Below, piece after piece: positions 1 through 12,800 of a stretch of DNA of 64,000 bases. The stretch's first letter is position 1; each line of letters starts with the position of its first letter. The DNA comes from Serinus canaria. Taxonomy: Eukaryota; Chordata; Aves; Passeriformes; Fringillidae. Where the stretch lies: contig NC_066343.1 of NCBI RefSeq assembly GCF_022539315.1, positions 1,116,001-1,180,000 on the forward strand, read 5' to 3'. Made by a program: the position numbers and the translations under genes. The notes beneath the pieces are model-generated. The model saw only the letters and a list, made by a program, of their open reading frames with translations, was not told the origin of the DNA and did not search any database.

Positions 1-1265
1 GATTTCAGGAACAAATGATCCTAGATGATGAATTTAAGAAAAGTTCTTCTTTATGTACTGCTGTTTGCCAGCCTAATATTCCAAATATAAATAGAAGTTG
101 AAATCAGCCAAAAGTGATACTACTTTCTTGCAATCTTGATTCATGTCTCTATGAGCCCCTTTTGCCTCTGAATATGGGAAGAGAAAACAAGGATAAAAGG
201 ATTATTGAAACTGGAGGTTAAAAGGTATTTCAGACTGTAGTGCTTTAACACCATTTCCAAATTGAAATGTTCGCTGCTGTATCAGCTGAGTTCAGTTTAA
301 TTCCTGACTTTTGTGAGTCTTGTCCAAATATGTAGATAACTTTTTGCTTTTATTGTGTTATGATTACAATCTGATTGACCATGTGAAGAGTACATGGGTA
401 CATTTTTAAGTACCCCAGTAAGAATGGTGAAATCAGCTTGCTAAGGTAAAATTGGTATTTAGGAGGAAAGACTTTCACACAAGAACTGACAAAACAATGC
501 AACAAATTAAGCAATTATTATGAGAAGTCATGAGAATTACTTTGTCAATTGTCAGCAAAAAATCACATATTTTCATGTTAACTTGGAAATAGCAGTTCCC
601 ATTAAGAGATCCCAGCAGCTGAAATCCTGCTATTCACAAGTAAAAAACAAGAAAAAAACCCTTACAAAACAATATCGCTTTGTGTTATCTAAAAAACCCT
701 ATATGCATGAGCTCGTCTCTTGAATATCACCACTTTGTTTCACACTGATGTATTTAATGGCCTCATTTGTGTATTAGTTCACATTTTCATTATATTTTGT
801 AATTTAGCATTCTCCATGATTGTGTCTCATTGAACAGATGCACTACAATTTCTCTGCAGCAAATTCTATGATCCTTAATTAGATGTCAATATGTTTCTTG
901 TAATGCTATTGTGAATTGAACACATTTTTAGTTACATGGACATTAATTAAAGTCATATGCTGAATTGTTACATCTTTTCAAGCCAGTTGGAGAAAATATT
1001 TCTGGTTTACTTGAGTGCTGTAAAACATTCAATTTTATTCCTTCATTAGTTACTGTACTGAAGATTCTACCCCATCCTACCTCAAATGACGCAGTATCAA
1101 TGTGCATAAAATGATGCCCTGCCCTGCATGCACAGATGCTAAACAATGCCTTCAGTCATGTTTCCTTAAATGGGAGGTGACAGCTTCTGTTTAGGAGATG
1201 AGATGTGTATTTATTAAACATGACAGGGGGAAGGCAGGACCTAGAATGTACCTTCATCTCAGGAG

Positions 1266-1361
1266 TCACTGCTTATACAGAGGGCATATTGGAGAATAAA
1301 TGGGACTTTAAATCACTGCCTATACATGAGCATATTGGAAAATAAATGTGACTTTAAATCA
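1266..1361. repeat. 47-bp tandem duplication, two copies
   Basis: Two adjacent copies run from 1266-1312 and 1313-1358. Each starts tcactgc, contains gcatattgga and aataaatg, and ends gactttaaa; the next bases (tca) begin a third copy that is not continued. The copies differ at a handful of positions including one 1-base length difference. This is a simple local duplication of moderate age, seen directly in the sequence; no function is implied. Confidence 0.85.
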
Positions 1362-1996
1362 AGGAAGTACCAGGTCTGTAGTCCCATACTAAGTGCTACA
1401 AGAAAATTTTAGAAACTTCACTGTTGTTGACAGATAGGAGGAACAGAGTGAACAAGAGTAGTACCAAGATCTTGCATAATCAGTGACATGATTTATATAC
1501 TAAATGATGTAATTTTTTTTCACTGCAGCAGAATCAGTTTTGATGGGCAGAAGCTAAGGATTTTTTTTTTTTTAAATCCATTGCAGTAAGTTTTCGAGGA
1601 GATTTCAAGCAGGTCTCAACAGAATGAATGGCATAAGGCTGGCATAAGATGTGTGAAATAACTGTAAACAGCTAGTGGGATGTGAGCTAGTGAGGAAAAG
1701 AGCAAAGAACAGCTTAAAATATTAAGGCAAACCAGTGAGAACCAATATTCTTCCCTATTATTGTAGGTGGCATGTCCTTCCAAAAACACCCTTTTGGTTA
1801 GTATAACATTTATTTCTGCTTCCTACTCAGTGAGAGAAAGTTTTGCCTCTACTTTGTAGTTGCCAAAGTTTCCAGGACAGAAATTATGAGATTCAAAAGG
1901 AAAGCTGGGATTCATACTCTCTTTTGGTGGAGGATCACTCCATGGAAAATATTGCTGCAGATTGCAAAGGGGCAGAGACTGGTAGAATAGGTATGT

Positions 1997-2163
1997 AACA
2001 ACAAAAAACCCCAAACAAAACAAACAACTATGCAACAGAACCCAAACCAAACCAAACAAAAATGAACAACAAGAAACAACCCCCCAAAACCCACAAACAA
2101 ACAAACAGAAAACTCTCAACCCAAAAACTAAGAAACAACCAAAAAACCCACCGAAACAAAACT
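1997..2163. repeat. A/C-rich low-complexity tract, (CAAA)n-like
   Basis: Irregular runs of caaa, caaac and aaccc with almost no G or T over about 165 bases. Similar tracts recur at 7301-7378, 31060-31150, 35826-35965 and 57657-57716. They resemble degraded CAAA/CAAAA microsatellites rather than a poly-A tail, because C is interspersed throughout. The minus-strand frames across this tract, rich in F, V, C and L, are composition artefacts. Confidence 0.8.
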
Positions 2164-5100
2164 ATGAAAGGAAAGAAATCCATGGATCCATTATTTAAAC
2201 ATCCCATGTAAGGAAAAATAAGGCTGAACTATTCAATGAGACAGTTCTCCACTGCTCCTTTATATTCCCCTGCTGTGACAACCCCTTTTAGCCCAGCTCA
2301 TCTCCAAAGAGTTTAGTTAGGTGTAAGGTTGCTACAGGAAGAATCAAGGACCTAGAAGAGAGATAAATTCTGCTTTTTCATATGATTGTAACTATGCATA
2401 CTGCAGTAGTTAAGAAACTTTCAACAGAGAGGCCAAAGATCTGATTAGGAAAGTATGGTTGAACATAAAGGGTAAAAAAAGATTAATCCAAGCCTCTAAA
2501 CAAGCCCACCAAGCCCACAGGTGTTTTGCTACAGTGGGAAGTTGCTGCTAACTTGAGTACAAAACCATTACTTTTGCAGCTTTTTGCTTACTGTCCTCCT
2601 TTTCCCCTCTTCCTATGCAGCTCAGTAAGGAAGATTATAACTAGATCTTGTGGAGATGATCTTTCAGCATTTTCCAGGTTAAAATTTGAATTTTTATTAT
2701 ATGGGTATTTACAAAATATGTTCAGAAGGGGAAATGGAAAAATTTTTCTTCATCCCATTTCATTGTTATTTTAGTGAAAATTTTTAGCTTTCAGAAAATA
2801 CAGGGAAACTTATATGAAAACAAAAAAAAATTATAGACGAAGGTCTTTTTCCAAGTTTCAGCTTTTAAAACTTAGAGGGACTGAAATTTCTCCTCCTGAC
2901 TTAGCTCTATTTTCAGTGAGAGCACATGCAGTTCTAATGAGTGCCATTAGGTCCATGACAAATTTTCTATGTATCAAACCAGATTATGGTAAAACACAGA
3001 CTTCACAAAATTAAAAATAGAGTACTGAGTTCTTAGGAGATTGAAAGGCAAACATTCTGAACTATGAATAAGTAATTTTTTTAAAACCTGTAAGAAATCT
3101 CTAATTTAGAGAGGAGCTCAATTTGCATGCAAGATTTACTGCAAATTTTGAACACAAATGTCATCAAAATGTTCACAGAATTAGGTTACACAAAAGACAA
3201 ATTCTGACTGAAGACTATTATTTGCAAGTATCACACAGACAGATAGCTAAAGCAGTTATGAGTTTAAAGTCTGTGGATCAAGGCTTGGATTCTCTGAACA
3301 TATCAAAAAGTCTCATAGCAGCTCCCAAGGTTCTGCTGATTAACCCAGTAGGATATTAATTAAGGAAACATCTGCCATCCATACTCAGCATTCTCTTTCA
3401 CCAATTAGGAGAGATCTGGGTAATTCAGGTTTCTGAAGCACTTTTTTTTTTTTCTCCCCTTCTTTTTCCACTGAGAATTAAGTCTGTACAGCACTGACTA
3501 AAATAAGCCAGTTTACAACTAAAACATACTGTAATACCTACTGGAAGTGGGAGAACTGAAGGAAAAAGGAGAGTATCATTTTAAAAAATAGTTCAAGCTA
3601 CCTGACCCAGTTTTCTGTAGCTGCTGTATTCTCAAGCTGACATCTTCCTGTTCCGGTACTGGAAGAACAAGCAGTTAGCTAGTCCCTTCCCAGAGAAGAA
3701 GCTCTGAAGCAAAAAAAAACAACCAAAAAATTCAGAGGAGTTCCACCAAAGAAAAAAGAAAAAAGGGGAAGAGGATTCATATTTTTTGAAGCTGAATACA
3801 AAGAGGTCAGATTTAGAAATATGAGTCACTTTCTTTGCAGTGTACTTGCCTTCCCATGATCTTGTGGTGCTATAAAACATTGAAGGTGACATTTGTTTGA
3901 CTATAATCAAAGGTACAGTGATGCTTCTCTAGCATCTACTTTGCAGTGGTTTATCCATTTCAATTAAATATACACCAGAGCTCAGCAGATTAACAGCAGA
4001 ATTCTTTTTTTGTTCTTGACAGAGGATAGTCTTACCAGTTTCACTCCCTTCCATCTCAACTTCTTTAACCAAAACCAAACAAACACTGAAGCCAATTATG
4101 CCTACTTAAAACTTGTGGAGATCTGTCACTCTCCCAAAGCTACCATATCATCTTCCTTACAGTCCATTTATCTCCCCCTTCTTTAACCTCCTGGAATCCC
4201 CAGCACGTGCTCCCACACTGTCCCAGTTGCCTCTCCTTGGACTCTTCTGAGATGACAAAACCTCCAACTGACCAGTGGCAAACACTTCCCTTATGCTTTC
4301 ATACTCACTCTCTGTGAGAACATGGGGCTGGAAAATAACAATTTAATTTTCAGTTTTCAAAATTAACCTTAAAAATTCTCCTCTGCCATAGTAGTTGAAA
4401 AAAATTGTCCATGGCTAAGCAGCTGGTATGCCAAGACCACTGCATACTGTGCCAGTCAATTTCCTCTTATTTTTAACGCTCCCCTTGCAAGACCAGCCAT
4501 CTGTTTCTTGTTTTATCCCTTGATTGCAATCTTTTGGGGATGGGTTTATTTCTGTACATTTAGCACCAGCCAGACTGGGGTCAATGAACCCCGGCAGCCC
4601 CATTCAGTAGTTTATAAATACATCATCTTGCCCTTCCTACTGTAGTGATGGGGATTGGGTATATTTTCTTTTGTCATTGCAATGGGAAGCAATCCAGCAA
4701 TTTCCCCTCAGTTCATTTTTATTAATTTTTTAATTAGAGTCCAATAAATGCAGAAAAAATAATAAGAATTTTAAAAATTGTTCAAGCATTAGAGACCATG
4801 AAGTAATACATTTAAGAATGTAAATGATTGCTGAATACCAAACAACTTCAGTGAACCTTTCTCCCCAGCATAAGAACACTGAATAATAAAACAATCTATG
4901 GCACATCAGGTTTGTTTCTTAAGTCTTAATTACTGCTGAGAGAAATTACATGTTGATTTGTGATTATCTTTACGACAAAAGAAGTGAAAGTAGAGAAGAC
5001 TTGGAATAAAATGATAAAAATTGTGAGCTTTAAAAGCCATCTAAGTGGTTTCATTTCAGTGGTTGCAGTAAGACTTATTTTGGATCAGTGGAAGATCTAC

Positions 5101-5979
5101 AAACTAGAACTACAGAACTCATGTAGATTGTGCCCTCTGGGTGGTGCCATCCAATTCATTGCTAAATTGCAGGATGCATCAAACAGATGCCAAGCCTTTC
5201 CAAACTGGCTGTCATAGCTGCCACCAAAGAGATGACTCTTTTTTCCCTGCTCGTTTCACAGAGCTTTGTTCTTCTGCTTTGCAAAGTATGAGCATGACAT
5301 GTGGCAGATCATTTTGTGAGTAGGTATTCTTATTACAGCAGAAAAAAGTGAGACAGGGGATTTCACATGTTCTTTTTCCCTTAGAAAGCTTTAATGTAGT
5401 TTTTGGTTTGAGCTCTTCAACTATCCAGAAACAGGTAGGTCTATGGTGAAGGTGTACTAACTGCTTCTCCTGAAAATTTTTCATTCTTTTAGGCAATACT
5501 AAGTAGCTTTTGCCATAAACTCAGCTCATTTTTGGAGTAGAATTATGTGTGTTTTGCATCAGCTCATATACTTTCCCGCCATTTGTTCATAGCCCAGTGT
5601 GTTTTCACAAATACAAAGTGTTGGAATACTTACTTTATAAAGGCTAGAGGGAATCAAACATGTTGGTGAGTGTTTCTCAGAACAAAAAATCTTTCTTATT
5701 CCCAGACATGCCAAGAAGATGAAATTTCTTATGAAATTTCTCTTCTGAAAATGCAGGCTGGAATGGATTTGAGTTTCAGAAGTTACATGCTGAAGAGATG
5801 GATTTAATAATCAGAATTTTGCCCTGAGGTGAAGAATGGTGATTAATCACCTAATCACATAATTTTCAGTATCTATTTATGCATACAGTGCTCTCCAATT
5901 TCTAAAATGGTCCTGTAGGAAAAATGGCAGTGTGGTACAGCTGTTACAGAGAAACAAAAAAGATAATGAAGTTAAAACA

Positions 5980-6062
5980 AACAACAGAAAAAAAGAGAGA
6001 GAGAGAGAAAGAAGTCCAAGTTAGTACAAAAGAGAGAAGAGAGATGGAAAAAAAAAAAGACA
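5980..6062. repeat. GA-rich purine tract
   Basis: The + strand is almost all A and G, including about eight consecutive GA units near 5997-6008 and a run of A near 6048-6058. It is a purine-rich simple repeat. The K/E/R-rich 72-codon frame over it is a composition artefact, not a gene. Confidence 0.75.
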
Positions 6063-7261
6063 AACAGCAGTTAGCCTGTCATTTTATCTTGCTGTCATTC
6101 TTGATTCATGAAATCCAAGAGAAAAACTGTACTTATATTTAAAAAACTGACCCTTAGATGTTTGCTGGCATTTCAGGTCACACTACAAAAGCTACCTTAT
6201 TTTTAGAATTTTCAGAGGATTATTTCTCCCTTATCGCCGGGATCTCTTGGCTATGTGTTTTAAATCTGACATTCATGAAAAGGAGAGGCTAATAAAATTA
6301 ATCAGATCCATGCTTGTACTAAATTGTGCAATCTGCCACACATCCAAAAACAAAGAAATTAAAAAAAAAAAGACCACAAAGCATAGGTGCAGAGTTCTTC
6401 AGGGTTTTCTTCAATTAAATCTTATTTCTCTAAAGACAACTCTAGAATAGAGTTCATATTATTACACAAAAACAATATGTACAATCCTTCACATCTGGAG
6501 TACTCTGGAGTAGAAACTTACAAGTGCAAAGTTATGCAGTGCTTGCTGTAGTAACAAATGTCTGCTGGGGGTTTTGAGGGGAGAATTTATCTTTGGCAAG
6601 ACTGATAAAAATATACTAATGTACTAATACTTTGCCTCAAACATTCATCTCTCTGTGGGTAAATAGGGACCAACAAACATGACCAGCAAACTTGTCCATT
6701 GCTAATCTAAACCAAAGAATGAGCCCAGAGGTGACTGTACCAATAAAAATTTTTTTCCTATACTGAATTCACAGGTTGCACAATAAAGGAATTAAAACTA
6801 TCATTCATTTTGGCTTGTTCCTAGCATTCTGCATGAAAGCAGTGGCTGATGAGCAGCTGCATCATCCTAGTTCAAACACAAGGAATTTTACCCAAAATAT
6901 ATACAGATCACTTCAGCCATAAAGAGAAAATATGAACAGTCACTAGAAGAAGGGATGATTATTCTACCATATTTTACTATCCTCTAAAATGTCTTGATTT
7001 TGTTTGATTTTTCCCCAGGAAGTGCCAGAAAGCTGCCTGTCAACTTTCAGGTTTCTTTCACAAAGCTAAAGATTTTCCAATACTGTGCACCAAACCAGAG
7101 TTTGTGATGATTTACACCCACTCATGCTGTATGTGCAGATGGAAATCTAAACAATGAAATAAGGTCTTTATATATCCTCCCTTTTCTGACCTGCACTGCA
7201 GTGCTTTATGCAGAGCACACAACAGTATGAGTTGTTTTGTACTGAGTATTGTCTACAGATT

Positions 7262-7283
7262 TTTGTAATCTAGAGATTACAAA
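7262..7283. repeat. Near-palindrome, 10-bp arms with 2-bp spacer
   Basis: tttgtaatct and agattacaaa are perfect reverse complements separated by ag. It lies just upstream of the A/C-rich tract at 7301-7378. It could be a chance or template-switch palindrome; no element boundary is evident around it. Confidence 0.7.
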
Positions 7284-7300
7284 TATATTACAGCTCACCT

Positions 7301-7378
7301 CAAAACAAACAAACAAAACCCACCAAAACAAACAAACAAAAAACCCCCCCAAAAAAACAAACAAGCAAAAAACCCCCA
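7301..7378. repeat. A/C-rich low-complexity tract
   Basis: Repeated caaac/aaac units interrupted by C-runs of up to seven bases. Same kind of sequence as 1997-2163. Confidence 0.8.
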
Positions 7379-9248
7379 ATTCCTGACAGCAATAGGCCCA
7401 AGCATGTCTTTATCTTTTTTCTAAAGACCAAGGTGCTTTCCCATGTTCTTCACTGAACTGTGAGATTTGTGTGAGGCTTGGGAAATGGAGAAACCATTTC
7501 CTTTTTGCCCAGATTGCATAACAATATAGTCCTTTTGTCTACTGTCCACAGTGATGCAAAAATGCGAAGAAGCAAGTCTACCTCTGTGTACATGGTCCAG
7601 ATTTGATCACCAGGAGAGGGGAGAAGCAGAAGTGAAAGTTTCTCTTCAGAAACCTCTTGGCTCTGGTTTTCATCAATTATCAGTCAATTGATACTCAAAA
7701 GGACCCAAGTTGTTAGGCTTTTCCTTCATGTGATGAATGAATGATGCTAAAGAAGTTAGCCTGTAAGTTCAGATAGGTAAGCCACCAAATCTATCCATAA
7801 ATCTAAGTAGATGAGAACTTCTTAGACAGCTACATGGAGTAATTTAGCATACAACTAGCATAAAAGACTCAAACTTGCCTCAGAACTTACAGGAGGTATT
7901 TCTGGATTACTTGGAAAGAGCCGAGAATTTTGTGTGTTTTCTATATGTCATCCTACAGGTGCCTTTTACTACTCTATCACAAGTATTTGGCAATATCACC
8001 ATATTCCATTCAGAATGGCACTTCAAACTACCTAATTTTAGGAAACTCTTTTGTCTAACAAGTCAATCAGAAGGATATACATCTTATATACACTTTCTGA
8101 TATGTAGAATACAGGAATTAGAACTCATATCTTCCTGTTGAGGTTTTTTGGTGAACATAAATAATTAGTGATATTATTATATTACTAAGAAGTAGTAAAC
8201 AAAAAATCTGCTTCATTATTTGAATTCCTGTCAATGATTTGATTAATGCCCAAGTTGTTCTCTGTTTTGGGAATGAAGAGAAGTAAAATCTGAATGCAAT
8301 ATCATAGTGTAATCCTGTATTATCAGAATTATTGAGATCAGATGAGTATATTCTATAAAAAACTACTATTAGAACTAAAGTGAGCCAGTCTTGTAATTCT
8401 GACCAAAAGTAATGTGTAGCTAGGTGTGATTTGGGTTGTAAAGAACCCACTTTCAGACTTTGTAGCTGCCATGGTTTGAGAGGAAATGAGGGTTTTTTTT
8501 AAGATCGTGTAGTCACGCCAATTGGTGTTCAGATTTTAATATTGGCACTGGTTTGTCCACTGAGAGCATGGATACGCCTCTGAGAACACAGGGGGTTAAA
8601 AGCTGTGAACTCCCAGGGGAAACTCTCTCTGGGTTCCGGTCCTGGAAGAGAACAGACCTTCCCCTGCCCAGCTCCGAGCTGGGTGGGGGAGGGGAGCCAT
8701 GCGGCCGGAGGGAGGTAGGCCAGGCCTGGGCCGAAGGGTGGAAGAGAACATTGCAAGGGCTTCGGGCAGCCATCCCCCATTTCCCCCACCCCGGAGGGAG
8801 AGAGGGAGAGAGAGCAGCCTGTGCCTGTGATAGCGCGGCCGGCGTGAAGGAGAAGGGGGGGATGCCCAGCAGGGCAGCCAGGCGTGGGAGTTCATGAACC
8901 AAACCGACAGAGCCTGGGACTTTTAACCCTTCTTGGAATGATGGAAACCTTGGAAATGCTGATTCCTCCTGGAGTTGATGAGATAGAGTGAGATAGCAAG
9001 AAAATAGGCGAAAATAGGTGAAAGACATCGAGAAAAGTTGAGAAGAATCCTAAGTGAGAAGAAATGATAGAGTGGCCTTTAGCTAGACTTTTTCTTAAAT
9101 AGCCATGGCAGAACCCTTGAGTTCCTGTGACACAGAGACTGCATTCTAGGGGGAGGCAATGGCTCAGAGCCAGGAGAGTGCAGTGATGTGAAAGTGTGTG
9201 AACAGAGACGACAGGTGAAGAGAGTAGTAGTAGTGCCCTCCGTCTTCG

Positions 9249-9270
9249 AAGAAGAAGAAGAAGAGGAAGA
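9249..9270. repeat. GAA trinucleotide microsatellite
   Basis: About six GAA-type units inside the LTR at 8467-9850, ending in gaggaagatgat. A short expansion within the element. Confidence 0.7.
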
Positions 9271-9716
9271 TGATCTCTGTTCAAGAGACCCCTCAACCTC
9301 AGGGGGTGAATTTTAGGAGAAACAAATGTCCCAAAAAGAGAGGGACTGTGCTCTTTTTAGAACTGGACAAAGCATCCTTAAAAGAAAAAACCCTAGAAAC
9401 AGCTCTGGTCCATGTGCAGTGGTGAGAGCACTAGACATAGAAAGAAAAAGTCACGATGGCAAATGTTCTCCAGGTGATGCCACATGTGACACAGAAACAC
9501 AAGAAGTTTTGACTGTTTCCTGGAGAAGTCTGTAGTGCAGGAAAGACTCCTCTCTTCTCAAAGAATTGAAAATTGATTATATAAGATTTAGTGATAGACT
9601 AAGAGAGAGTGATCTAAAGAGTGATAACGGAATTAAAAATTTAGTGGGGGGAGGAGGAAGAAATTTAGAAAATTTTCATCCTGTGTTCTGTGTGTTTTTC
9701 CTTGTAGTTTTAAGTT

Positions 9717-9722
9717 AATAAA
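9717..9722 (+). promoter_or_regulatory. LTR polyadenylation signal AATAAA
   Basis: Canonical hexamer followed directly by a G and a long T-run, about 130 bases before the LTR end. This fits the usual position of the signal at the U3/R to U5 part of an LTR and is what orients the element. Confidence 0.6.
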
Positions 9723-9850
9723 GTTTTTTTTCTTTCAATCTTAAGTTAGAGCCCGCTCTGCTCTGTCTCTAATCACATCTCACAGTAAATACCAAAGAAA
9801 GAAGTATTCTCATAGAAGCACTGGCATTGCACCAAGGTCAAACCATGACA

Positions 9851-12800
9851 GTAGCATTCAACAAAAAAGGTTACAATTCTTATATTCCCTTCTATCTTCA
9901 AACAACACAAACTTTTAAATTGTGTAATCAGCAAGCCATTGTCATTAAGACACGCGTGATGTTAACCTATTCTTGCCTCTACTGCATTGCATGATGCACA
10001 CCCAGCATATACAGTCAGTATAAGGTTTGTCTGTAAGCAGAGACTGTAGCCAGCTGTTTACCATCCATTTCAGATTGTCACAGGATTGATGGATCTCAGG
10101 GGCCAGCATTGCCTACGCTGAAAATCAGTACATAAAATTAAGATAGAAAAATACGAGATCCTGAGAATCTCCATACTCCTGTTTGGACTTTTGACCATTA
10201 TTTTATCAGATAGGCTATAAATAAATGCTCTTTACCTGCCCCTGGTCAAGAGTGGAAACTTTAATTTTCAAAGAGACCATGCCTGAGTACTCACTCATTG
10301 TTTCCCTATCTTAACTTTTTCATGCTTTTGTAAGATGGTTGGGTCAGAAAAAAAAAGAAATGTCAAATCCGCAGAGTACCTTGAACCATTAGGATGCACA
10401 CCAACTTATTTCCCATGACCAAAGAGTCACTTTCTTGGAAAGTTATCATTATGTGATGGCCTAACTATATAGCCTGTATAGAAGTAAAGCCACTCAGATC
10501 TTTCAGGGTAAAATTCCTCCCTCTTCTTTTTGCTTTCATTTGTGCTTCCAAACACCCACTCAATACTGGAGAAATTTGTCCATCTGAGGAATGGTGGCAG
10601 GGAGATTCAGTCCCTGCAGCTACACTGCAAGGGACACCGCAAGACCACTGCATCTCCTGTGCAGGAGAGGGGTGAGAATCTCAGAGAAAACACCTTCCAT
10701 TTCAAAGAACAGACTGCTATTCACTTTTCTAATCATTATTATTTTTGCAGCTCTGCTCAGTCCATCTTAATGCTCTAAAGCAACATAAAGAGATTTGAAG
10801 CCATGTTATTGCTTTTGTATATGTTCATGTACTTTTGACTGTGAATGTTTCCTTTAACAGCCGTATGTGTGTTGGATTTTTTTCCACAGCCAGTACTTTG
10901 TGGACTGCTGCTAATCACAAATGTAACAATATTCTGAACTAAAAGAAATTTATTCAGTTAGAAAAACTGTTATGCTCCCCTCCCTTGTCCCTATGTCTGT
11001 TGCCACAAGTAATTTTCACAGACTGGTTTTATGAGGGGTTGTTTGGTAATGGTTGGGGTTGGCTGGTTTTGTTTTTTTTCATCTAAACACGTTCTTCCAA
11101 AGCTGTCATTATAAAACAGAACAGTGATTCCACCACGTTTTCATTAATTGCTGACATTATTTACTTCCATTGAAAAGAACTTACAGAACCAGAAATTAGT
11201 ATAAAAATTTGTATAGCAATAATACACATAGAATGCAACAGGTTATGCCTCATAATTCCTGGACATGAAAGAAGTTTGTCTATTTTGTGAATTTAGGCCC
11301 TAAGGACCTCATTTTACCAAAAACTCAATTGTACCTTGATTTATAGACAATGGATTCCTTAAAAGTTTCAATACTTCCACATATTTCACCTTTCCCAAAT
11401 CAAGCTAGTCTTGCTTCCATAGTCTTGATTCTTGTTAAATGTCTTCATTGCAAACTATTAACTTAAATACATGGTGGAGAAACAATGCAGAGGTGCCACC
11501 ACACCCAACTACAAGTAAGTTGCAGGGATAATTTTTAAGTTTCACATTTGGGGAAATTTTTATATATAGTAGTGGATGAGAAGGTAAAGGCAGTAACTTA
11601 ATTTCCTTTCACAAGAACCCTGTTTACTAAAGTCAAATTTGCCAGTAGTCATTAGACATATAGAAGATGCAACCTGTTATTCGTTGAATTGAAATTTACA
11701 GGAGAATTATCTCCTACACCCCTCTGCTACTCTTAAATAAGGAAATGGGAACTAGCAGACATTAGAAGACAGCAAACAGACATCAACTGTCTGCTCTAAA
11801 AGAGGTCAGCAAGACAGGGTTATTGATCAGAGGAACATCAGGACAGGTAATGGAGAAATTTTTTTGCTATCTTTACCCTTCCTTTCTTTATAGTGTTCAG
11901 CATGAGCAATATGGGGCTAAAATCTACATGATGAAAGCAGCAAGGTCCACTTCATAAAGATTTTCACGGAACATTTTTATTCAGTCACAATCCTATGCCT
12001 TGTGAAGCTCCCAGTAGATGTCCAGAACTCTCATTAAAAAAAAAAAAAAAGGAAAAACATAAAAATATTTTCCTATTTGCCTGACTTTCTTTTTTATCCA
12101 GCATGATGTAGAGGAATTATTAATCAAATTTGTCTTTTTTGGTAGATATGGTAGGTTTCAGTAGAGGATTCCTGCAAATTGAAAATTGGTGATAGCTCTA
12201 ATTTGAAAACATTTAATAAAATACACATTGCACAATGTGAAAAGCAACTGCACTGGAGGAAAAGACGGAGAGGGCAACTTGTTTGCCACCACAGGAATAC
12301 AATGAATGAAACACTGAATGAATTAAACACTGATGTTTTGTGAGGCTGCTCATCATTTCCTCAGGCTTACAATAATGAAAAGTTTCATTTAATTCAACAA
12401 AAATGGTGAGGGGAAGGAGAAGGTAGCATATATCTTGTATAGGAGCTCTTGCTCACCCATTCTCACAAAACTCCATCTTTAAAGGATATGGCTTCCAGTA
12501 CAAACCAGAAGCAAAGTAGCACACAAGAAAGTGCAGTGGAATGAAAGCATATTTTCTTATAGGAAGGACCTGTTTCACCACAATTTATGGTTTCCAGTAG
12601 AGTAATACTCAATAGTAATAGTACTACTACAATTTGTGATTACATTAAAGAATAGTGTTATATTTGAGGAGATGGTTTCCCACAAGCCCTTGGCGGAGAG
12701 CCTTCTTTCATTAGACGTCATCTTTCTGAAAGGGACTGATTTCTTTCACCTAGCACCCTTACAGAGTGCAGTCCTATTACATTTAGCTCCTAGGACTCTA

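Larger units (their letters stand above)
1..8466. other. AT-rich non-coding stretch, no gene seen
   Basis: No open frame here resembles a protein I know; the longest (88-110 codons, around 7875-8450) have no recognisable domains and are of chance length for AT-rich DNA. The stretch holds a 47-bp tandem duplication, A/C-rich and GA-rich low-complexity tracts listed separately, and single-base runs such as poly-T near 1559 and 3442. A somewhat less AT-rich patch at about 4420-4605 (minus-strand frame of 62 codons) was inspected and not recognised. It reads as intergenic or intronic vertebrate DNA. Confidence 0.7.
8467..9850 (+). mobile_element. Solo LTR of an avian endogenous retrovirus (ERVL-like)
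   Basis: The 1384-bp block starts TGCCATGGTTTGA and ends TCAAACCATGACA. The ends match as inverted repeats at 12 of 13 positions and carry the TG...CA termini of LTRs. The bases gtagc at 8462-8466 are repeated exactly at 9851-9855, a 5-bp target-site duplication. ERVL-class (class III) elements are known to make 5-bp duplications, so I favour that class. A poly-A signal AATAAA at 9717-9722 followed by a T-rich run sets the + orientation; about 128 bases of R/U5 follow. The middle (8580-8900) is much more GC-rich than its surroundings, and a GAA microsatellite sits at 9249-9270. No gag, pol or primer-binding site flanks it, so it is a solo LTR left by recombination. Overlapping frames of 86-171 codons on both strands are not genes. 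The long terminal inverted repeats leave a non-autonomous DNA transposon as a weaker alternative. Confidence 0.82.

Noticed and set aside
8513..9028. 171-codon minus-strand frame, the longest in the window, with Pro/Ser/Leu-rich translation
   Set aside because: It lies wholly in the GC-rich centre of the + strand LTR, where stop codons are rare on all frames; several overlapping frames on both strands are equally open.
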